DNA from: Acanthaster planci
Lineage: Eukaryota > Echinodermata > Asteroidea > Valvatida > Acanthasteridae
DNA length: 33,868 nucleotides
NCBI RefSeq assembly: GCF_001949145.1
Contig: NW_019091377.1
Coordinates: 2,136,881-2,170,748, forward strand
Direction: 5' to 3'
Shown here: positions 31,400-33,868 of the stretch, in pieces
How positions within the stretch are numbered: position 1 is the first letter of the stretch
Layout of the letters: every line of letters starts with the position of its first letter
The notes under the pieces: generated by a model
What the model saw: the letters and a program-made list of their open reading frames with translations, nothing else
What the model was told of the DNA's origin: nothing
Databases searched by the model: none
Program-made: the position numbers and the translations under genes

Positions 31400-31761
31400 A
31401 TTAACTTTTTTTTTTTAGATTCGGACACAGAATTAGAATCTGGTCGGGCTGTCGCGAGGGACCTAAACTTGACGGCTGTCGATATGGCGTAGAAGAAAAG
31501 TACAGTTTGTTGCTTGATTTTAGAAGCAGTAGTAGGGAAGGGGGAGTTAAAGAGCAGCAGGGGATTTCACTCATCCCGGGGCAGAAGGGACTCCCCCAAA
31601 AAAAACACCCGCGACCTCAAAAAAGGGACTTCCCAAACCAACACTCGTGTAGCCCAAAAGGGGAACTTTTCCCCGGAGACTTTCCAATTTAAAAAAAAAG
31701 CTCAACTCCAGGATGCGTCGGGAAAACCTAAAAAAGTTCTCGACAAGTCTCTAACAATGAA
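31400..31761 (+). other. Lysine-rich frames of unknown nature
   Basis: Two overlapping plus-strand frames (31507-31692 and 31514-31765) cross this segment. The longer is basic (GRRDSPKKNTRDLKKGTSQT, then KKAQLQDASGKPKKVLDKSL) and ends at TGA 31763-31765, overlapping by a few bases the next start at 31762. A basic, Lys/Ser/Thr-rich small protein would suit a DNA-binding or virion protein, but this is speculation. Homopolymer runs of A and C could hide frameshifts. Not recognised. Confidence 0.35.
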
Positions 31762-31992
31762 ATGACCCTAACTCTAGCCACTAAATTTGAATACGCTTAA
31801 TTAGTCGCCGTTCACGCGACGTGGTTAATCGATAACGGCTACGAAACGCAACGCGATTTAATTGAGCAGGCAAAGCTACAGGTGCAAAACCAAAGGCACC
31901 GGGTCTGTTTAATTAGAAAAACCAAAGACGGCAAACGAGTTTACAAGCCGGATGAAATATTTATTCCCAAAGGTTTATGCGCCGCTTTATGA
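31762..31992 (+). pseudogene. Small hypothetical gene with one internal stop
   Basis: From ATG 31762 the frame reads MTLTLATKFEYA, a TAA at 31798-31800, then LVAVHATWLIDNGYETQRDL, KLQVQNQRHRVCLIRKTKDG and KRVYKPDEIFIPKGLCAAL to TGA at 31990-31992. Apart from that single stop it is a clean 76-codon frame, and the sequence on both sides reads like one protein. The stop may be a point mutation, or the true start may lie after it. The 3' end overlaps the next frame, which starts at 31952. Function unknown; the many Lys/Arg/Gln residues suggest a nucleic-acid-binding or structural role at most. Confidence 0.5.
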
Positions 31993-32583
31993 AAAAAATA
32001 AATGGAAACTAAACAAATATAAAAAAAATGTGATAGATCATAAAACAAATGTAAATTGTTATTTTTGCCAAGACACGAGAAATTCAATTGACTTGGTAGA
32101 TTCCTTCGGTTGCTCGTGCTGTTTAAATTCTTACTGTTTATTTCAATGTGTCGATTGTAAAGAGTGTCACGATTGCCACAAATGTAACGACTGCACCAAG
32201 TGTTGTAATTGCGCTACTTGCGACAGTTGCGGCAGATGTATAAACTGCATATATTGTTTCAATTCATACGACTCTCAAAATTCAAATGCCTTGGATGGTT
32301 GCGAAGACTGTTACGAGTGCAGCAATCGTATGAGTGTTTTGGTTGCACCGCTTGCACTTGCTGCGTAAATTGTATCGAGTTGGAAGGTATGGATCATTTG
32401 GTGCTCGTGATCGGCAAGCATAAAAAGCTGCGGCACGCGCGAGAAAACGATTCACTGCCTGATTCAGCGACAAAACTCGATTATTATTTATATGAAATTG
32501 GTTTACTAATTAAATACGACGTTGACGTTGAAGAAATAACAAAAGTAGAAATCCCACCCGAGGTTATAGACGCGGCTGAATAA
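31952..32583 (+). pseudogene. Cysteine-ladder protein gene, copy 1 (frameshifted)
   Basis: The frame from ATG 31952 runs to a stop at 32366-32368. From codon 27 (32030, GTG where copy 2 has its ATG) it aligns with copy 2: NVNCYFCQDTRNS, CVDCKECHDCHKCNDC, CGRCINCIYCFNSYD, NALDGCEDCYEC. Cysteines recur every third residue over long stretches. At about 32329 one base is missing relative to copy 2 (GTATGAG against GTATCGAG). The rest of the protein (ELEGMDHLVLVIGKHKKLRH, then SLPDSATKLD) lies in the next frame down to TAA 32581-32583. The upstream start gives an extra 26 residues (MKYLFPKVYAPLYEKN) overlapping the preceding gene; this may be spurious. If the deletion is real, copy 1 makes only a truncated, tail-less ladder. 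Confidence 0.75.
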
Positions 32584-32585
32584 AA

Positions 32586-33021
32586 ATGAGAAAAAGTTTG
32601 GATAAAACCGAAAATTAGAACCATTTCAACTCAAACATATATCGTAACCGACGAGCACGAGCGACTCAGTGCCCGCAATAGCGATCCCAATCTCACGTAT
32701 GGGCCCTTTGACGTAAGCAGATTAATTATTTCAAACCCTGAGATTAAAGAAGATATTCACGTGAGTCAATGTTGCTCTCCCATTTATTATTCCCACGAAG
32801 ACCAACAAAAGCGCCTATTAATTATGATGCCCGACACTACCTGTTACGGCATAAATCACGTGTATAAATTTGGCACGCGAGATAAACCTGCCGAAAATAT
32901 TGTAGGTCGCCAAATTTGTTTTCTGTTGAAAAAGCGTGTGATGCGTGTACTCGACGATATAAATTTGGCGGCTTACAAATTTATTGAAAACAGACCGGAA
33001 GCAAGAGTAGTATATAAGTGA
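32586..33021 (+). pseudogene. Hypothetical gene following cysteine-ladder copy 1 (early frame break)
   Basis: An ATG at 32586, two bases after the copy 1 stop, begins MRKSLDK but meets a stop at codon 11. An open frame shifted by one starts just after (about 32589) and runs 144 codons to TGA 33019-33021. It contains TYIVTDEHERLSARN, YGPFDVSRLIISNPEIKEDI, QQKRLLIMMPDTTCYGINHV and GRQICFLLKKRVMRVLDDIN. The long frame has no in-frame ATG at its start; an internal GTG lies at 32761. Copy 2 of the ladder gene is followed by the same MRK start (33850), so a start at 32586 with a one-base break is the simplest reading. No domain was recognised. Confidence 0.6.
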
Positions 33022-33053
33022 CAGTTCTGGAGCACACGCCCCTTTTTACCCGG

Positions 33054-33094
33054 TTTTTGCTCAAAACCCTTGGGTAGTACATCGACCCAAAAAA
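33054..33094 (+). repeat. Hairpin repeat, copy 1
   Basis: TTTTTGCTCAA(A/C)ACCC(T/C)TGGG followed by TAGTACATCGACCCAAAAA. TTGGGT at 33070-33075 pairs with ACCCAA at 33085-33090 around the loop AGTACATCG. It lies 33 bases after the stop at 33021 and has T and A runs on its sides, so a role in transcript 3'-end formation is conceivable. Confidence 0.85.
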
Positions 33095-33154
33095 TCGTCG
33101 AAACATTTTTGGTGGGAAAAAATGGGAAAATCCTGGAATGACGTGAATCTCGTC

Positions 33155-33195
33155 TTTTTGCTCAACACCCCTGGGTAGTACATCGACCCAAAAAT
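33155..33195 (+). repeat. Hairpin repeat, copy 2
   Basis: Same sequence as 33054-33094 with two or three differences; the loop AGTACATCG and the stem TGGGT/ACCCA (33172-33176 and 33186-33190) are unchanged. Centre-to-centre distance is about 101 bases. Confidence 0.85.
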
Positions 33196-33310
33196 CTCGG
33201 GAAAAATCTCCTAAAGATCACCATCCTTTGCCGGTGTGCCGGGCTACTCGCTGGGAATTATCACTCGCGAGAAAAAATTGATAAAAAAAAAATAAAATAC
33301 ATAAAAATAA

Positions 33311-33847
33311 ATGGTAGATCAAACTACAAACGTGAATTGTTATTTTTGCAAAGACACGAGAAATTCGGTCGACTTGATAGATTCGTACGATTGCTTTCGT
33401 TGTTTTAATTCCAAAAGTTTACGCAAATGCATCGGTTGTAAAGAGTGTTGCAATTGTTACGAATGTCAAGATTGCGTCAGATGTAAGGACTGCTTCACCA
33501 GCGACGATTGCGGTAGATGTATAAATTGCGTGGCTTGTTTTAATTCATACGACTGCAGAAATTCGAATGCCTTGGACAGTTGCGAGGACTGTTACGAGTG
33601 TGCCAATTGTATCGAGTGTTTTGGTTGTACGTACTGCACCTGCTGCGTAAATTGTGACAAGTTGGAAGGAATGGATCACGTGGTTCTCGTAGACGGCAAG
33701 CATAAAAAGCTGAGGCACGTGCGAGAGAACGAGTCATTGCCCGATTCAGCTACTAAACTCGATGCGGACTTATACAAAATTGGATTAATTATTGAATACA
33801 ACGCTGACGTCGAACATTTAATTGAAGTAGAAATCCCGTCCGAATAA
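33311..33847 (+). CDS. Cysteine-ladder protein, copy 2 (intact, 178 aa)
   Basis: An uninterrupted frame from ATG 33311, after an A/T-only leader, to TAA 33845-33847. Residues 1-9 are MVDQTTNVN; residues 10 to about 115 hold 28 cysteines, many spaced exactly three apart (CIGCKECCNCYECQDCVRC at about 40-58, then CGRCINCVACFNSYDC, then CEDCYECANCIECFGC and CTYCTCCVNC). The last 60 residues have almost no Cys: KLEGMDHVVLVDGKHKKLRH, SLPDSATKLDADLYKIGLII, ending IEVEIPSE. No signal peptide or membrane segment is visible. The Cys region should either bind several metal ions (Zn, Fe-S or Cu) or form stacked disulfides in a regular three-residue-step solenoid; which one is inference. The acidic-ended tail may be a separate folded domain. 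I recognise no known family. The gene is followed after two bases by the start of a further gene. Confidence 0.85.
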   Translation: MVDQTTNVNCYFCKDTRNSVDLIDSYDCFRCFNSKSLRKCIGCKECCNCYECQDCVRCKDCFTSDDCGRCINCVACFNSYDCRNSNALDSCEDCYECANCIECFGCTYCTCCVNCDKLEGMDHVVLVDGKHKKLRHVRENESLPDSATKLDADLYKIGLIIEYNADVEHLIEVEIPSE

Positions 33848-33849
33848 AA

Positions 33850-33868
33850 ATGAGAAAAAATTTTAGAA
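33850..33868 (+). CDS. Start of a second MRK-type gene, cut by window end
   Basis: ATG at 33850 followed by AGA AAA AAT TTT AGA (MRKNFR), two bases after the copy 2 stop. Same start and spacing as the gene at 32586 after copy 1, so the duplicated unit comprises both genes. The remainder lies outside the window. Confidence 0.55.

Larger units (their letters stand above)
33022..33310 (+). other. Spacer with duplicated hairpin and A-rich leader
   Basis: 289 bp between the hypothetical gene and ladder copy 2. It contains two hairpin repeats (listed separately), a short GC-rich patch (CCGGTGTGCCGGG at about 33230) and, just before the copy 2 ATG, a leader almost entirely of A and T (AATAAAATACATAAAAATAA). 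AT-only leaders before the ATG are common in the promoters of large DNA viruses. Confidence 0.6.
30140..33868 (+). mobile_element. Virus-like or Polinton/Maverick-like insertion, left part
   Basis: A plus-strand, tightly packed set of frames with short A-rich spacers replaces the sparse host-type sequence. It contains a broken protein-primed DNA polymerase B fragment (about 31058-31328) and a duplicated cysteine-ladder gene module (31952-33868). Genes directed one way, intergenic gaps of only a few bases and AAATAAA-rich leaders are typical of large DNA viruses and their integrated relatives. Polymerases of this type occur in Polintons/Mavericks and adintovirus-like elements. No capsid, packaging ATPase, protease or integrase is visible here, so the exact class is open. 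The element runs off the right end; its left terminus was not found. Confidence 0.6.

Noticed and set aside
32282-32473. Minus-strand frame opposite ladder copy 1 (a similar one lies at 33540-33737)
   Set aside because: Both are mirror shadows of the Cys-rich coding strand; their similarity follows from the duplication.

Overview
The window is animal nuclear DNA, most likely from a marine invertebrate. The genome is AT-rich, the introns exceed 10 kb, and old transposon remains of several classes lie inside them. The species cannot be named from the sequence. Short exons with canonical splice sites, an assembly gap of 54 Ns, and the lack of bacterial-style operons over the first 30 kb support a eukaryotic chromosome.

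Layout. (1) 1-3196: a G-rich minisatellite, a LINE reverse-transcriptase fragment, a 259-bp fold-back MITE and a dispersed repeat whose inverted partner lies at about 25.1 kb. (2) 3197-27511: the last three visible exons of one plus-strand host gene (3197-3253, 14646-14751, 27447-27511). Their phases agree, and they encode an acidic C-terminus ending in EEFELL. (3) The first large intron holds a nested transposon stack. A plus-strand DIRS-type tyrosine-recombinase element was split by a minus-strand Ty3/gypsy element (4979-11870; LTRs at both ends; CTTC target duplication). The gypsy copy was then hit by a solo LTR (6552-7296; GACCT duplication) and a pogo-like MITE (8201-8891; TA duplication). 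Its gag-protease region has been replaced by a minus-strand DIRS fragment. (4) The second large intron holds a collinear tandem duplication of about 5 kb (unit A about 15.5-20.5 kb, unit B about 20.5-26.0 kb, and the start of a third). It contains an array with a period of about 147 bp and paired TGACGTCA palindromes. (5) 27590-28601: a hAT-like MITE and a mariner-type element behind the host gene.

(6) 30.1 kb to the window end looks different: a virus-like or Polinton/Maverick-like insertion. It has a decayed protein-primed DNA polymerase B fragment (zinc-ribbon region plus a mutated exonuclease I motif). This is followed by closely packed plus-strand genes, including a tandemly duplicated gene for a protein with a cysteine at every third residue. 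In both copies that gene is followed, after exactly two bases, by the ATG of a second gene. Copy 1 is broken by a 1-bp deletion; copy 2 is intact (178 codons). The spacer between the units carries a twice-repeated hairpin. This module is the best candidate for something undescribed, and it runs off the right end of the window.

Almost every transposon gene here is a pseudogene. The only reading frames that look potentially functional are the three host exons, the second cysteine-ladder gene and perhaps the gene between the two cysteine-ladder copies.
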